Shown: positions 7,370 to 17,622, counted from the first letter of the stretch. The stretch: 60,228 bases of DNA from an uncultured Oscillospiraceae bacterium (GCA_947589545.1 CANQBA010000017.1:1-60228); one strand, 5' to 3'. Made by a program: numbers and translations. Notes: generated by a model not told the origin, from the letters alone.

Positions 7370-8492
7370 GGATAATCCCGCTTTTTTCGTCCTGAAAGTC
7401 CTGATCACCCTTGCGGGCACGGTCGCCATGATAGCGTCCACCACCAGCTTTAAGATGGTTCGGCCGTTGGCGAAGCTTGTCTCTACCGGGGCCACACATA
7501 TCCTGGTTTCCCTGTACATTTCCGCCACAGTTACCCTGATGAATACCGCCCTGCGCGGAACCGGGCTGTCGGATATCCTGCTGCGCCTGCTTGCCTACCT
7601 GCTGGCGGCGCTGTTTGATTTTCACTTTGTGCGACGTATCTGGCTCGATTTTGCCGGCATGATCAAAAAGGGCTGGGGCGTCCTCTCCCTGATCCCCTGC
7701 GCGTTCATCATCCTTTCCGTGACAGTCGCCCTATACCCGGAGCGTTATACGAAACGGCCCTTAAGCATCGTTACCATCTACCTGCTGGGCGCCGTCATTA
7801 TTGCCGTCTACTTTTCCATCGGGAGCTACCTGTCCATGCAGTACGGCAGAGCGCAGTCGGAGCGGAACAGGGAAATCCTGGAGCTCCAGCTGGTAAACAT
7901 ACGGCGGGAAAACGCCGATCTTGAGGCCCTTGAAAAGCAAACGAGGATCCTTCGGCATGACCTACGCCACATTCTCACAACAGTCGCCGCCCTCGCGGAG
8001 GGCGGCGACACGCAGGCGATCCTTGATTTTGTGGAAAATACCGCGGGACTGTCCGAAGAGGCTCCGGAGCCCCGCCGGTACTGCGACGATCCCCTTCTGG
8101 ACGCCACGATCTCCGGTTATCTGGCGTCCGCAAGGGAGGCGGGCATCGCGCTTGAGACATCTGTTTCCGTTCCGAACGTCCTTCCGGTGGACTCTTCCGA
8201 GCTTTCCGTCTGCTTTGCCAATATGCTGGAATGTGCCATCCATGCCTGTATGAGGCTTCCTCAGATGGAGCGGAAGATGAGCGTCCGGTGCGTCCAAAGT
8301 CCGAAGCTGACGATGGATGTCGTTTTTCCCTTTCACGGTAAAACAGCTTTCGATAAAAAGGGCCTTCCAAAACCGCCGGACGGAGGCTCAAACAGCAGTC
8401 TCCGCTCCATAGCGGCCTTCTGCGAGAGGCACAACGCCGTTTATGCGTTTACGGCTGAAGACGGCCGGTTCCGGATCGCGGTGGCAGTATAA
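7359..8492 (+). CDS. AgrC-like GHKL sensor protein with intact His but degenerate ATP-binding domain
   Basis: A 377-residue membrane sensor with a GTG start behind GGAGG. Five or six N-terminal membrane helices (residues about 5-160, with GWGVLSLIPCAF) precede a coiled helix and the dimerisation box LRHDLRH, with phospho-acceptor His200. The C-terminal GHKL domain is damaged. The Mg2+-binding Asn of the N box is Cys292 (ANMLECAIHAC), the IxN element reads VVF, and the GxGxG box is GGSNSSL from Gly342. It is homologous to the next gene. By itself it should not bind ATP normally, but it can still be a phosphate acceptor. The signal is unknown; no processed peptide gene is seen nearby. Confidence 0.88.
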   Translation: MLFEDNPAFFVLKVLITLAGTVAMIASTTSFKMVRPLAKLVSTGATHILVSLYISATVTLMNTALRGTGLSDILLRLLAYLLAALFDFHFVRRIWLDFAGMIKKGWGVLSLIPCAFIILSVTVALYPERYTKRPLSIVTIYLLGAVIIAVYFSIGSYLSMQYGRAQSERNREILELQLVNIRRENADLEALEKQTRILRHDLRHILTTVAALAEGGDTQAILDFVENTAGLSEEAPEPRRYCDDPLLDATISGYLASAREAGIALETSVSVPNVLPVDSSELSVCFANMLECAIHACMRLPQMERKMSVRCVQSPKLTMDVVFPFHGKTAFDKKGLPKPPDGGSNSSLRSIAAFCERHNAVYAFTAEDGRFRIAVAV

Positions 8493-8509
8493 GGGGAAGG
8501 GAGAAGGGC

Positions 8510-9796
8510 ATGATTTTTGATAACGATACCGCATATCAGGCATACAGGATCCTTGTCTCCATCTTCGGCACGCTGGGCATGGTGGTTTCCGTCAGCAGAC
8601 TGAAGGAAACCAAAAGGAAAAATCTGCTGATTATCGGCGGATACGCTGTTTATGCCATTGTTTTTTCCGTCCTCTGCATACGTTTCCTGGGCTTCCTGTC
8701 TTTTCTGCGCGGCGCCATCTTCACGATTTCCATCCCCGGAGTCGTCATAACCTTTCTGATCGCGGACGAGTCCCTTTCAAGGCATATTTTCTTCTGCCTG
8801 ACACAGCTTCTCATATCCCTTTACCTGATCGTCGGCGTGACGCAGCTCAGTTCGCTGTTCGGCGGCGGCCCAGCGACGGATCCCCTTCTGCTTTTTGCCG
8901 CCTATCTGGCCGTCATTTTACTGGATGTTTTCCTCCTGCGCCCTGTCTTTTTAACGGTCGCGGACACGGTTACCGGGGGCTGGGGGATCCTCGCCATGAT
9001 CCCCTGCTCCTTTTTCGTTCTCACCATGGTGCAGGCGCTCTACCCGGCGCATTATACGCAGAACGCGTCCTTTCCCACCCTGTTTGTCCTGTCCGGCGCG
9101 GTTCTTCTCATCATCTACTATGCCATCTTTCAATACCTGTGGCTCCAGTACCGATACCGGATGGAGGAACAGGATCGCGATCTTTTGAGACTGCAGATCG
9201 GGAACATCAGGAAACAGGCAAAGGACAACGAAAGAAAGGCGCGGGAGCTGAGGGACGCACGGCGGGACGTCCGGCAGATGCTGTCTGATATCGCCGGGCT
9301 TGCGCGGGAAGGAAACGCCGAGGCGATCCTTGCGTACATAAAAGAAGCGTCCATGCGGATCGACATCGCCGCGCCCGTCCAGTATTGTAACGATCCCATC
9401 TTAAACGCCACCCTCGCCGCGTATTTAGGCCGCGCGAAGCGCTCCGGCATCGCGGTGGAGGAGCGGCTCTCCTTTCCGGAGACGCTGCCCGTGGATTCCG
9501 CCGAGCTTGCGATCTGCTTTTCCAACGCCCTGGAAAATGCCATAAACGCCTGTGAGCGGCTCCCGGAAGATCAGCGGAAGATCGTCATCCGGTGCATCCA
9601 TGAGCCGCAGTTCATGTTTGAGATCAAAAACGCCTGCCGCGGACGGATCTCCTTTGGGCGGAACGGACTCCCGCAATCGCGTAAACCCGGCCACGGGATC
9701 GGCACGCGCTCCATTATGGCCTTCTGCGAAAAGCATAACGCCTTTTATTCGTTCAGCGCGGAGGACGGCTGGTTCAAGCTTGTGATCGCGTTATGA
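8510..9796 (+). CDS. AgrC-like GHKL sensor kinase with intact ATP site but no phospho-acceptor His
   Basis: A 428-residue paralogue of the preceding sensor, 17 bp downstream. About six membrane helices fill residues 1-215 and share the GWGILAMIPCSFF motif. The ATP-binding half is complete: N box NALENAINAC (Asn339 and Asn343), IKN element, and G box GHGIGTRSI (Gly394, 396, 398). In the helix where the partner has RHDLRH this protein has RRDVRQ, so Arg252 replaces the phospho-acceptor and Gln256 the second His. It could therefore only phosphorylate another protein, most plausibly the partner kinase. Its end overlaps the convergent cstA gene by 6 bp. Confidence 0.9.
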   Translation: MIFDNDTAYQAYRILVSIFGTLGMVVSVSRLKETKRKNLLIIGGYAVYAIVFSVLCIRFLGFLSFLRGAIFTISIPGVVITFLIADESLSRHIFFCLTQLLISLYLIVGVTQLSSLFGGGPATDPLLLFAAYLAVILLDVFLLRPVFLTVADTVTGGWGILAMIPCSFFVLTMVQALYPAHYTQNASFPTLFVLSGAVLLIIYYAIFQYLWLQYRYRMEEQDRDLLRLQIGNIRKQAKDNERKARELRDARRDVRQMLSDIAGLAREGNAEAILAYIKEASMRIDIAAPVQYCNDPILNATLAAYLGRAKRSGIAVEERLSFPETLPVDSAELAICFSNALENAINACERLPEDQRKIVIRCIHEPQFMFEIKNACRGRISFGRNGLPQSRKPGHGIGTRSIMAFCEKHNAFYSFSAEDGWFKLVIAL

Positions 9797-11230
9797 GAGC
9801 TCATGCTTTTTTGCGCGTCCCGAACGGATCGCATACAGCAAAAATACGGTAAACAGGAGAGCCGCCGCCGCGACGCCCGCCGGATAGGCTATTTTGGTGG
9901 AAAGCCGGAAGCCCTCGTCCGCCATGAGGATGTATGTGACGGAAACCGCGCTCATAAACGATGCCGGGACCGCCGAAATCAGGGAATACCATCCTTTTTT
10001 CGCGTTTTGGACCAGATAGACCGCCATCGCCCACAGCACGATCATCGCCAGCGTCTGATTCGACCAGGAAAAATACCGCCAGATGATGTCAAAATCGATC
10101 TGCGTCAAAACAGCGGCTGTCCCGATCAGAGGGATCGCTAAAATTAGCCTTTTTCCCAGGCTTGCCTGATCCAGCTTCAGCCAATCCGCCAGGGTGAGCC
10201 GCGCGCTCCGGAACGCCGTGTCCCCCGTAGAGATCGGGCAGACGACCACGCCGATGACAGCCAGCGCCCCGCCGGCCTTTCCCAGCACGCCCACCGAAAT
10301 ATCATACACCACGCCCGACTGCCCCCGCGACGCCAGCGCCCCCAGCAGGCCCTCTGTATTGCCATAGAATCCCAGGCCCGCCGCCGCCCATACCAGGGCG
10401 ATCACGGCCTCCACGAGCATTGCGCCGTAAAAAACCGCGCGTCCCTGCTTCTCGTGCTCCATGCACCTTGCCATCATGGGCGACTGCGTGGAATGAAAGC
10501 CCGATACCGCGCCGCAGGCTACCGTGACGAACATATACGCCCAAATCGGCTTCCCTTCCGGATGCAGGTTGGCAAAGGTCTCGGAGGTGAGCTCCGGAAG
10601 GGTATACCCTCCGAAAACAAGGCCGCCGACGATCCCAGCCGCCATAAACATAAGCACCACGCCGAACACGGGATAGAGCTTTCCGATCACCTTGTCAATG
10701 GGAAGGAGCGTCGCCAGCACATAATAGGCCATGATGACGACGATCCAGAATGTGGTGTTCATAAAACCCGGCGTAAGGCTCGCAAGGAGCGTGGCCGGGC
10801 TCGTGGTAAATACCGCGCCAACGCATACAAGCAGGACGACCGAAAAAATACGCATGACCTGCTTGGCGGCTTTGCCCAGGTATTTCCCGACGATCTCCGA
10901 TATGGACGCGCCGTCATTTCTGACGGACGCCATCCCGGACAGATAATCATGCACGGCTCCGCCAAGTATGGAGCCAAGCACGATCCACAGGAATACCACC
11001 GGGCCAAAGACCGCCCCCATCAGCGGCCCGAAAATCGGCCCCGTTCCGGCTATATTGAGAAGCTGGATCAAAAACACCCGCCATTTTTTCATGGGCGTAA
11101 AGTCCACCCCATCCGGGTGGGCCATCGCCGGCGTGGGCTCGTCGCCGGGAGCGACGATCCTTTCAACCAGGCGCCCATAGAGGTGATATCCCGCCAGCAA
11201 AACAAGCAGGGCGATAAGAAATGTGATCAT
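9791..11230 (-). CDS. cstA: CstA-family carbon-starvation carrier (pyruvate/peptide transporter)
   Basis: A 479-residue polytopic membrane protein, the short form of the family (E. coli CstA is about 700). It keeps conserved family segments such as LLNIAGTGPIFGP, GGAVHDYLSGM and STQSPMMARCMEHE. E. coli members carry pyruvate or peptides with protons. The gene lies 22 bp behind the 5'-nucleotidase gene and shares its direction, so it may be last in that transcript. It is convergent with the LytTR operon. In enterobacteria a LytTR-type system (BtsSR) controls a CstA relative (BtsT), which makes a regulatory link plausible but unproven here. Confidence 0.9.
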   Translation of the reverse strand: MITFLIALLVLLAGYHLYGRLVERIVAPGDEPTPAMAHPDGVDFTPMKKWRVFLIQLLNIAGTGPIFGPLMGAVFGPVVFLWIVLGSILGGAVHDYLSGMASVRNDGASISEIVGKYLGKAAKQVMRIFSVVLLVCVGAVFTTSPATLLASLTPGFMNTTFWIVVIMAYYVLATLLPIDKVIGKLYPVFGVVLMFMAAGIVGGLVFGGYTLPELTSETFANLHPEGKPIWAYMFVTVACGAVSGFHSTQSPMMARCMEHEKQGRAVFYGAMLVEAVIALVWAAAGLGFYGNTEGLLGALASRGQSGVVYDISVGVLGKAGGALAVIGVVVCPISTGDTAFRSARLTLADWLKLDQASLGKRLILAIPLIGTAAVLTQIDFDIIWRYFSWSNQTLAMIVLWAMAVYLVQNAKKGWYSLISAVPASFMSAVSVTYILMADEGFRLSTKIAYPAGVAAAALLFTVFLLYAIRSGRAKKHELS

Positions 11231-11252
11231 ATTTTTTCCCCCGTCTTTATCT

Positions 11253-12947
11253 TTATTTGATCAATATACGTCCCTGTGGCAGAGCGTACTCCTCTCCCAC
11301 CGTTCCGTTCAGTCCATCCATGAGATAAGTCATAAGTATCTCATAATCTATCATTCCCTCGTCGACTGTCAGCTCATTGTCCATGAACATATTCAGCCCG
11401 TCCCCGCCTTCCTTGATCAGGTAATTGTGGGACGCCACAGTATATATCTCATCCGGCACAAGCGCCGTATAGCTTCCGTCCTCCCCGAGGATCATGACGT
11501 CCTTTACTCGCCGGCTGTCCCCGCAGGAGAGGAAATTGCCCTGCTCATCCGTCTCCACCGTGGAGTCCACAGAGGTGTCGACGGTATATTTAAGCCCCGA
11601 CACCTGCAAAAAGCCTCCGTTTTCCCCCAGGGCGTTTTCCCCGTCGTCCGCGTCGGGCAGGCAGGAGCGGCTGGCCATCTCCAGGGCGTCCAGTATTTCC
11701 TGTCCCGTGGCTTTCACCACGCAGAGCGTATTGCCGTAGGGGTGCACGCTCAGGATATCCCCATAGGTGACTTCTCCCGCGGAAATATCCGCCCGGATGC
11801 CGCCGCCGTTCACAAGCGCGATATCCGCCCCCGATACGGCCCTGTACGCGTCCGCGCAGAGATCCCCCAGATTGGTCTCCCTGTTCCGTATGAGACGCAT
11901 ACCGGAATCGGAAGACGTTGTAAGCGCCACCTCCGATACGGCGACGGTTTTTGTCAGCTCGGCTTCAAACCTCTCCTCCATGCTCTCTATGCAGCCGGCC
12001 ATCTCGCTGTCTGTCTCCGGGTACGTCCCGATCAGCCCTGTCTGGATATTCCCGCCGGCGGTAATGGTAAGGCGGCCGATATTGCAAAGCTTCGTGCCCG
12101 TGGAGGACAAAAGCACATTCTCCCCATCCGCGTTTTTCACAATATCACAGGGAATCACGCTGTGGGAATGGCCGTCCAGCACGGCGTCGATCCCCCTTGT
12201 ATTGGCGATCAGCTCAGGGGAGGTAAACGGCGAGGACGACGCGTCCGTCCCAAGATGCGCGAGAACCACCACATGATCCGCGCCGTCCTTCACACAGGCG
12301 TCCACGTTTTCCTGCACGCGCCGGTATAATTCCTCCCCGCTCTCCCCATAGAAATCGTATACATAGTTCCCGTTCTCATCGCAGAAGTATGCCGGAACGG
12401 ATTTTACGATGCTCTCCGGCGTGGACACCCCGATAAAGGCCACCTTCACCTTGCCGTAGGATACGATCTTATACGGCAGGAGCCGGGATAGGGGCGCCGC
12501 GTCCTCCGTCCCCGTATAGCGAATATTGCAGCCAAGATACTGAGCGCCCGTCATCTCCATAAGACGGCCCAGCTGCTCCATCCCATAGTCAAATTCGTGG
12601 TTTCCAAGCACCGCGAAGTCATATCCCGCGCGGTTCATAAGCTCCGCCGGATATTCCCCGTCGGAAACAGCTCCGATCACGTCCCCCTGCAGGGCGTCCC
12701 CACAGTCCACCAGCGTGACATAAGGGGTATTTTGCTCACACCACCGCTTGTATGCCACAAGTCCGGCATAGCCGATGTCCTCATCCACGGCACAGTGCAC
12801 ATCATTGGTGTATAAAATGACGATGTCGTCCGCCTTCGCCTTACCCGTTAAAACGATCACAGCGGCGCACACGCCCAAAATCAGCACGGCCGCCAGTATA
12901 ACGGCCAGAAGGCGCCGCTGTTTTTTCTTATTTGTCCTGATATCCAT
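11253..12947 (-). CDS. Membrane-anchored 5'-nucleotidase / metallophosphatase
   Basis: A 564-residue extracellular enzyme of the UshA/YfkN type that removes phosphate from nucleotides or related esters. I use the ATG at 12947, preceded by GGAGAGG, not the upstream TTG at 12962, whose codons make up that ribosome site. An N-terminal basic stretch and one hydrophobic helix (residues about 13-33) anchor it. The metallophosphatase domain follows with LYTNDVHC, DCGDALQGD, GNHEFDYG, and GHSHS. The C-terminal nucleotidase domain (from about 325) has ETNLGDLCADAY and NGGGIRADI. It lies between the ABC transporter and cstA genes, suggesting nutrient scavenging. Confidence 0.9.
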   Translation of the reverse strand: MDIRTNKKKQRRLLAVILAAVLILGVCAAVIVLTGKAKADDIVILYTNDVHCAVDEDIGYAGLVAYKRWCEQNTPYVTLVDCGDALQGDVIGAVSDGEYPAELMNRAGYDFAVLGNHEFDYGMEQLGRLMEMTGAQYLGCNIRYTGTEDAAPLSRLLPYKIVSYGKVKVAFIGVSTPESIVKSVPAYFCDENGNYVYDFYGESGEELYRRVQENVDACVKDGADHVVVLAHLGTDASSSPFTSPELIANTRGIDAVLDGHSHSVIPCDIVKNADGENVLLSSTGTKLCNIGRLTITAGGNIQTGLIGTYPETDSEMAGCIESMEERFEAELTKTVAVSEVALTTSSDSGMRLIRNRETNLGDLCADAYRAVSGADIALVNGGGIRADISAGEVTYGDILSVHPYGNTLCVVKATGQEILDALEMASRSCLPDADDGENALGENGGFLQVSGLKYTVDTSVDSTVETDEQGNFLSCGDSRRVKDVMILGEDGSYTALVPDEIYTVASHNYLIKEGGDGLNMFMDNELTVDEGMIDYEILMTYLMDGLNGTVGEEYALPQGRILIK

Positions 12948-12968
12948 TCTTTTCCTCTCCAAGCGGTC

Positions 12969-15900
12969 TTAAAATACAACGGTCACCGTGTTGACTCCGC
13001 CGGCATAGGCGTGAGCGCTGCTCCTGGTTCGGCTGACGGCCAGAGCCGCGCTCAGCCGGTCTCCCTGGGTCAGCGGATCGAACGCCTCCCCCTTCCAGCG
13101 GATGACAGCTTCACATTCGCTCCCGTCCTCACTGCAAAGGGCGTCGAAGCTCAGACTGCACCCGTCGTCCGGCAGGACCGGCAGGATGCTGGTCACGCAC
13201 AGCTCTTCAAAAATCTGCTGGTACTTGAGCGACTGCTGTGCGCCCAGCAGCTGCTTGCGGGCAAAGCGGTCGATGTCCGTGGCCGCGCCGATAAAGTCAA
13301 ACTCCTTGGAGGCAATATCGAGATGGAGGGTCTTCAGGCGGTGGACAAACGCCCGGCAGCGGTCGGTCTTCGGGTGATCAAACACCTGCTCCGGCGACCC
13401 CTCCTCGTAAACAACGCCTCCGTCCATGTAAAAGACCCGCGTGGATACATCCCGGGCGAACTTCATCTCATGGGTGACGATCAGCATGGTCAGCCCCTGC
13501 TCGGCCAGGCTGCGTATGACTGCCAGCACTTCTCCTACCATGGTGGGATCCAGCGCGCTGGTGGGCTCGTCAAAGAGCACGATCTCCGGCTGCATGCCCA
13601 GCGTGCGGGCAATGGCGACACGCTGTTTTTGACCGCCGGAAAGCTCATCCGGATAGTTGAGCGCCTTTTCCGCCAGGCCCACGCTGGCCAGCAGTCGCAT
13701 GCCCCGCTCGTAAGCCTGCTGCGGGGTGCGGCCAAGCAGCTCCACCTGCCCCAGCATAATATTTTCGATCACCGTCAGATGGGCGAACAGGTTAAAGCTC
13801 TGGAAGACCATGCCCATGCGGCGGCGCACGGCGCCAAGCTGCGCCGGCTTCACGCCGGTCACCGGCTGACCGAACACCCGGATCTGTCCTTCCGTCGGCG
13901 TTTCCAGCCGGTTGATGCATCGCAGAAGGGTGCTCTTTCCCGTACCGGAAGGCCCGATGATGGAGATAACATCCCCCCGGTTTATGACGGCGTTGACGTC
14001 CTTCAAGGGAGTCGCGTTGGGAAATACCTTCTTCAAATGGGAGATGGTGATCACCGGTTCCCCGTTTGGCGCGGCCTTGGGTTCCTCCGGGATCTCCGCC
14101 AGGGAGATGTTCCTGTCGATCCCCTTGAGCTCCCTCTGCCGGCGGCGGGGATCGATCTTCCTTTCCGCCAGTCCCAGCAGAAGTGTCAGGCACCATGCCA
14201 GCAGGAAATACAGAACCGCCGTCAAAATCAGCGGGAAAAACGCCTCAAAGGTACGGCTGCGGATAAGGTCGGTGGCCTTGGTCAGATCCTGCACCGTGAT
14301 ATACCCCACCACGGACGTCATTTTTATCATGGAAATAAATTCGCCCTTGTATACCGGCAGGATATGCCGCGCCGCCTGGGGCGCGATGATCTTTGTAAAG
14401 GTCTTGACCCGTCCAAAGCCCATGGCGGACGCCGCCTCCCACTGACCGGCGTCCACGGCGTCGATGCCGGTGCGGATCATCTCGGAGACATAGACGCCAA
14501 AGTTGACGGAGAAGCCGATGATGGCCACGACGATCCCGTTAAGTCTCGTGCCGGCGAATACGATGTAGAACAGCACCATCAGCAGCACCAGCACCGGGAT
14601 CCCCTGGACGAGCCTCACAAAGGCCGCCGTGACCCCGGAGGCGATCCTGTTGCGGCTGCGGCGCAGCAGGCACAGGCCGAAGCCCAGCACCGTGCCGAAC
14701 AAAGCCGAAAAGATCGATATGACAAACGTGACGGCAAGGCCGGAGAGAATCATTTTCCACCGGTTTTCCTGGATGAAGTTCTTATAGAAGCTGTTTTTCA
14801 GCCCGTCCCAGAAGCCCGTTTTTTCCGTCTCGACGGCCTGGCCCATATCTTCGCCCCGAACAACGAGCATCATGCCGCCCACATAGTGGGAGGTGGGGAA
14901 ATCTATGCTCTCCTTCCGCTCGTCGGTAATGCTCATGGCGCCGGATACGATATCCGCCCGTCCGCTGACCAGCATCTGGATCAGCGAATTGAAGGTGCTT
15001 TGGGTGATCTCCAGCTTCATCCCCAGCTCCTTGGCGATAAGCGCGACCAGCTCCACCTCATATCCAAGGGATTGCCCGTTGCCGCCCACATAGCTCATGG
15101 GCTCCAGGGTGGAGTCATGGGCATAATGCAGGGTGCCGTTGGGGGCGTCGTATTCCCCCACGTCGATGGTCTTTTTGCTGTCGTCGGCGCTCGTCCATTT
15201 TTCCCGAAGGGCGTCCAGCGTGCCGTCCCCGGCGTATCTCTCAATGATGGCGCTGATCTTATCCGTCAGCGGACTGTCCTTTTGAAGGCCGAGGCCGTAG
15301 GTGTCGGGAGCCACCGTTTCGGGGAATACCGCCAGATCGGGCTGCCTCGCCGCCGCCAGCCGGGCCACGGGCATATCGTGCGCCACGGCGTCAACTATGC
15401 CCGACTGAAGCGCCAGGAATGAAGCGGAAGCGTCGTCGTAATACTTAAATTCACAGCCGCTTACGACGGCGCTCACAAGCTCGTCCGAAATGCTGCCCGA
15501 CATAACACCCACGGTCGTACCCGCGAAATCTTCAAGCGTTTTGAAGCGCGCCTCAAATTGCCCGTGGTTTGCCACCACCGCCACCACGCCGCCGGTGTAA
15601 TTCGGCTCGGCAAAATTCACGCTTTCCGCCCGCTCCGCCGTCACAGTCATACCGGTGGCCGATACGTCGTATGTACCGGTGGCAAGCCCCGCGAAAATAG
15701 ACGCGATCTCCGCGCCGGTCACCTCCAGCCCGTAGCCGCGGGCCTTGCAGAAGCGAACCATGATATCGATATCATATCCGACGACCTGATTGTCCTTGAT
15801 ATAGCTGAAGGGCGCCACGTCGGTTTTTACCGCCATTCGGATGACGCCGTTCTCCGCCGGGAAGGATGTCCAATCCTCCACCACCTTTTTACTTTCATCA

Positions 15901-16364
15901 GCGCCCAGCCAAATGCCGTCGATTTCCTCCAGCGTGCCGTCCGCCTTGATTTGCGCCAAAAATTCGTTGTACTCGTCTCTCAGCGCCGCGCCGCGCCGGG
16001 TTTTTGAAAAAGCGGCGGCGTAGCTCTCTTTCACCAGCACATCGGGGAGATAGGTCACCGCCGGATCCTCCAGGCAAAGCAGACGGGCGATGGGCTCGTC
16101 CATCAGAAACCCGGCTATCTTCCCCTGCTCCACCGCCAGCGCCAGATCCGGGACCCGGTCGTAGTACTGCTTGTCCGCGTCCTCGATCAGATTGTCGGTA
16201 TGTACGTCAAAGCTGGAGCCGGTCATCACGCCGATGGCCTGTCCGTCCAGCTGGCGGACGTCGGTGATCTGCCCGCCTTTTTCGCCGTTTTTCGCACACC
16301 CTCCAAGCAGCAGGCTTATCAGAATGACCGGCAATAAAAGATAAAAGCAGAATTTCTTTTTCAT
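12969..16364 (-). CDS. Single-chain polar amino-acid-type ABC importer (binding domains, permease and ATPase fused)
   Basis: An 1131-residue protein that joins all parts of a family-3 amino-acid importer. A lipoprotein signal with Cys23 (LLLGGC) is followed by binding-protein modules in unusual order: a lobe-II half (about 30-155), a complete two-lobe module (about 170-395), then a lobe-I half (about 400-505). The permease domain spans about 535-745 with five helices and an EAASAMGFG loop. The ATPase (about 775-1015) has Walker [10 protein letters not shown], signature [13 protein letters not shown] and Walker [13 protein letters not shown] last stretch of about 115 residues weakly recalls an anti-sigma/GHKL ATPase fold ([17 protein letters not shown]) and has no sure identity. 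The substrate is unknown, possibly a polar amino acid. Confidence 0.9.
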   Translation of the reverse strand: MKKKFCFYLLLPVILISLLLGGCAKNGEKGGQITDVRQLDGQAIGVMTGSSFDVHTDNLIEDADKQYYDRVPDLALAVEQGKIAGFLMDEPIARLLCLEDPAVTYLPDVLVKESYAAAFSKTRRGAALRDEYNEFLAQIKADGTLEEIDGIWLGADESKKVVEDWTSFPAENGVIRMAVKTDVAPFSYIKDNQVVGYDIDIMVRFCKARGYGLEVTGAEIASIFAGLATGTYDVSATGMTVTAERAESVNFAEPNYTGGVVAVVANHGQFEARFKTLEDFAGTTVGVMSGSISDELVSAVVSGCEFKYYDDASASFLALQSGIVDAVAHDMPVARLAAARQPDLAVFPETVAPDTYGLGLQKDSPLTDKISAIIERYAGDGTLDALREKWTSADDSKKTIDVGEYDAPNGTLHYAHDSTLEPMSYVGGNGQSLGYEVELVALIAKELGMKLEITQSTFNSLIQMLVSGRADIVSGAMSITDERKESIDFPTSHYVGGMMLVVRGEDMGQAVETEKTGFWDGLKNSFYKNFIQENRWKMILSGLAVTFVISIFSALFGTVLGFGLCLLRRSRNRIASGVTAAFVRLVQGIPVLVLLMVLFYIVFAGTRLNGIVVAIIGFSVNFGVYVSEMIRTGIDAVDAGQWEAASAMGFGRVKTFTKIIAPQAARHILPVYKGEFISMIKMTSVVGYITVQDLTKATDLIRSRTFEAFFPLILTAVLYFLLAWCLTLLLGLAERKIDPRRRQRELKGIDRNISLAEIPEEPKAAPNGEPVITISHLKKVFPNATPLKDVNAVINRGDVISIIGPSGTGKSTLLRCINRLETPTEGQIRVFGQPVTGVKPAQLGAVRRRMGMVFQSFNLFAHLTVIENIMLGQVELLGRTPQQAYERGMRLLASVGLAEKALNYPDELSGGQKQRVAIARTLGMQPEIVLFDEPTSALDPTMVGEVLAVIRSLAEQGLTMLIVTHEMKFARDVSTRVFYMDGGVVYEEGSPEQVFDHPKTDRCRAFVHRLKTLHLDIASKEFDFIGAATDIDRFARKQLLGAQQSLKYQQIFEELCVTSILPVLPDDGCSLSFDALCSEDGSECEAVIRWKGEAFDPLTQGDRLSAALAVSRTRSSAHAYAGGVNTVTVVF

Positions 16365-16430
16365 TTATATCGCTCCTCTTTTTTCTAAGCATGGTACTTG
16401 CTTTTACGGTTGATGGGATCCTTCGCGGTT

Positions 16431-17147
16431 TTAATTTCCCGCATGGGTCATTAAATAGTCTACAAACTCATCTGTCGTTAAGGTGAACGCGATCCGCGTC
16501 CGTGACGGATCGCGCACCAGAAATTCCGTCAGCCCATATTCCTGCGTCCCGCCCCAGTCGTAGGTATAGCCCAGTCTTGTCCAGGGGTAATCGCTTTCAA
16601 AATAGGAAAAAAGGATGTTGGCGTCAAACCATTCCTTCCACTCCCCGGTGACCAGGCTGTAATCATTTACCATTTGCTCCGTCACATCGGTGACAAAAGC
16701 CGGACGTACAACATCCTCCGGAAATACCCAGAAAGCGGTAAATCTGGTGTATCCCTCATCCTCGTGCACGCCGAGAAGCTGAGAAAACCGAAGCTCCCAA
16801 TCCGTTATCTTTTCTCCGTTATCTATAAACCAGCTCTTCATCTCGCCCAGCGAAGTTGCCCAAATATCGCCGTATTCTCCGATAGCTGTTCCGGGATCAC
16901 ACGCGCCCGGATAATCATGCCATGTTAAGAGCAGAACCTTTTCACGGGCATCGTCCCAGATCGTCCGGCTGTCCTCGGTTGTCAGGGTGACGAGAGGATG
17001 AATTTCCTCATCCTCGGCGAATACCGCGTCGCTCATAGCCATTTGCCACCGGGAAACAGCCGCAGTATTCGTTTTCTGCCCACAGGAAGCCAAAAGCGTC
17101 ATCAGCAGAAGCATCGCCATCCAAAGCCTACACAGTTTCTTCATCAC
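16431..17147 (-). CDS. Putative lipoprotein, unknown function
   Basis: A 238-residue exported protein with a typical lipoprotein signal (hydrophobic stretch LWMAMLLLMTLL, lipobox LASC at about residue 22). The mature part is acidic and rich in Trp and Tyr (WHDYPGACDPG, WELRFSQLLGV), suggesting a compact extracellular beta fold. I do not recognise the family. It is 66 bp upstream of the fused ABC importer and overlaps the preceding small gene, so it probably belongs to the same transcript and may act with the importer at the cell surface. Confidence 0.75.
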   Translation of the reverse strand: MMKKLCRLWMAMLLLMTLLASCGQKTNTAAVSRWQMAMSDAVFAEDEEIHPLVTLTTEDSRTIWDDAREKVLLLTWHDYPGACDPGTAIGEYGDIWATSLGEMKSWFIDNGEKITDWELRFSQLLGVHEDEGYTRFTAFWVFPEDVVRPAFVTDVTEQMVNDYSLVTGEWKEWFDANILFSYFESDYPWTRLGYTYDWGGTQEYGLTEFLVRDPSRTRIAFTLTTDEFVDYLMTHAGN

Positions 17148-17409
17148 TCTTCACCTTCTGTCTCAACAGCATCTGATCCGTTTTATGCCTCAGAAGCAGC
17201 AGCATATCCAGCTGATTTGCGTCAATGACCAATCCGTTTTTCCGAAATAACAGCAGGAGCTTCCTCTGGTATTCTTTTTCGCTCAAGGTTGAATATTGTT
17301 TCGCAAGCTCGTCCAGCTTATTCCTCAATTCGGCGTTCGTATCCAATTCCCAGTTGAATTTCGCGGCTTCCTCAAAGGAAAGCGTTTTCTTCTTCCAAGG
17401 CCATTTCAT
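17128..17409 (-). CDS. Small charged helical protein
   Basis: A protein of about 93 residues. I prefer the ATG at 17409 (MKWPWKKK), preceded by GGAGAGG, over the ATG at 17430, which has no clear site. It is predicted to be soluble and helical, with heptad-like LRNKLDELAKQYSTLSEKE and LDMLLLLRHKTDQMLL. It overlaps the lipoprotein start by 20 bp, so the two are translationally coupled. No family is recognised. A short minus-strand frame just upstream (17440-17607) has no ribosome site and is left out. Confidence 0.55.
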   Translation of the reverse strand: MKWPWKKKTLSFEEAAKFNWELDTNAELRNKLDELAKQYSTLSEKEYQRKLLLLFRKNGLVIDANQLDMLLLLRHKTDQMLLRQKVKSDEETV

Positions 17410-17622
17410 ATCAGATTTCCTCTCCGCCATTTTTCCGATTTATTGGTCTTCCTCTTGCAGCATTTTAACGACAGCGCTCATTTTATCAGAAATACCCTCC
17501 AAAAAAGTTTTTATGGCGAATTTGGTATCATTTTTTGCAAATATGGTAAAAACGGCGGCCAATGTGACCCAACAAGGCACATGCCGCCGAAAAAAATACG
17601 AATTCATTTTTTGACAAGCAGT

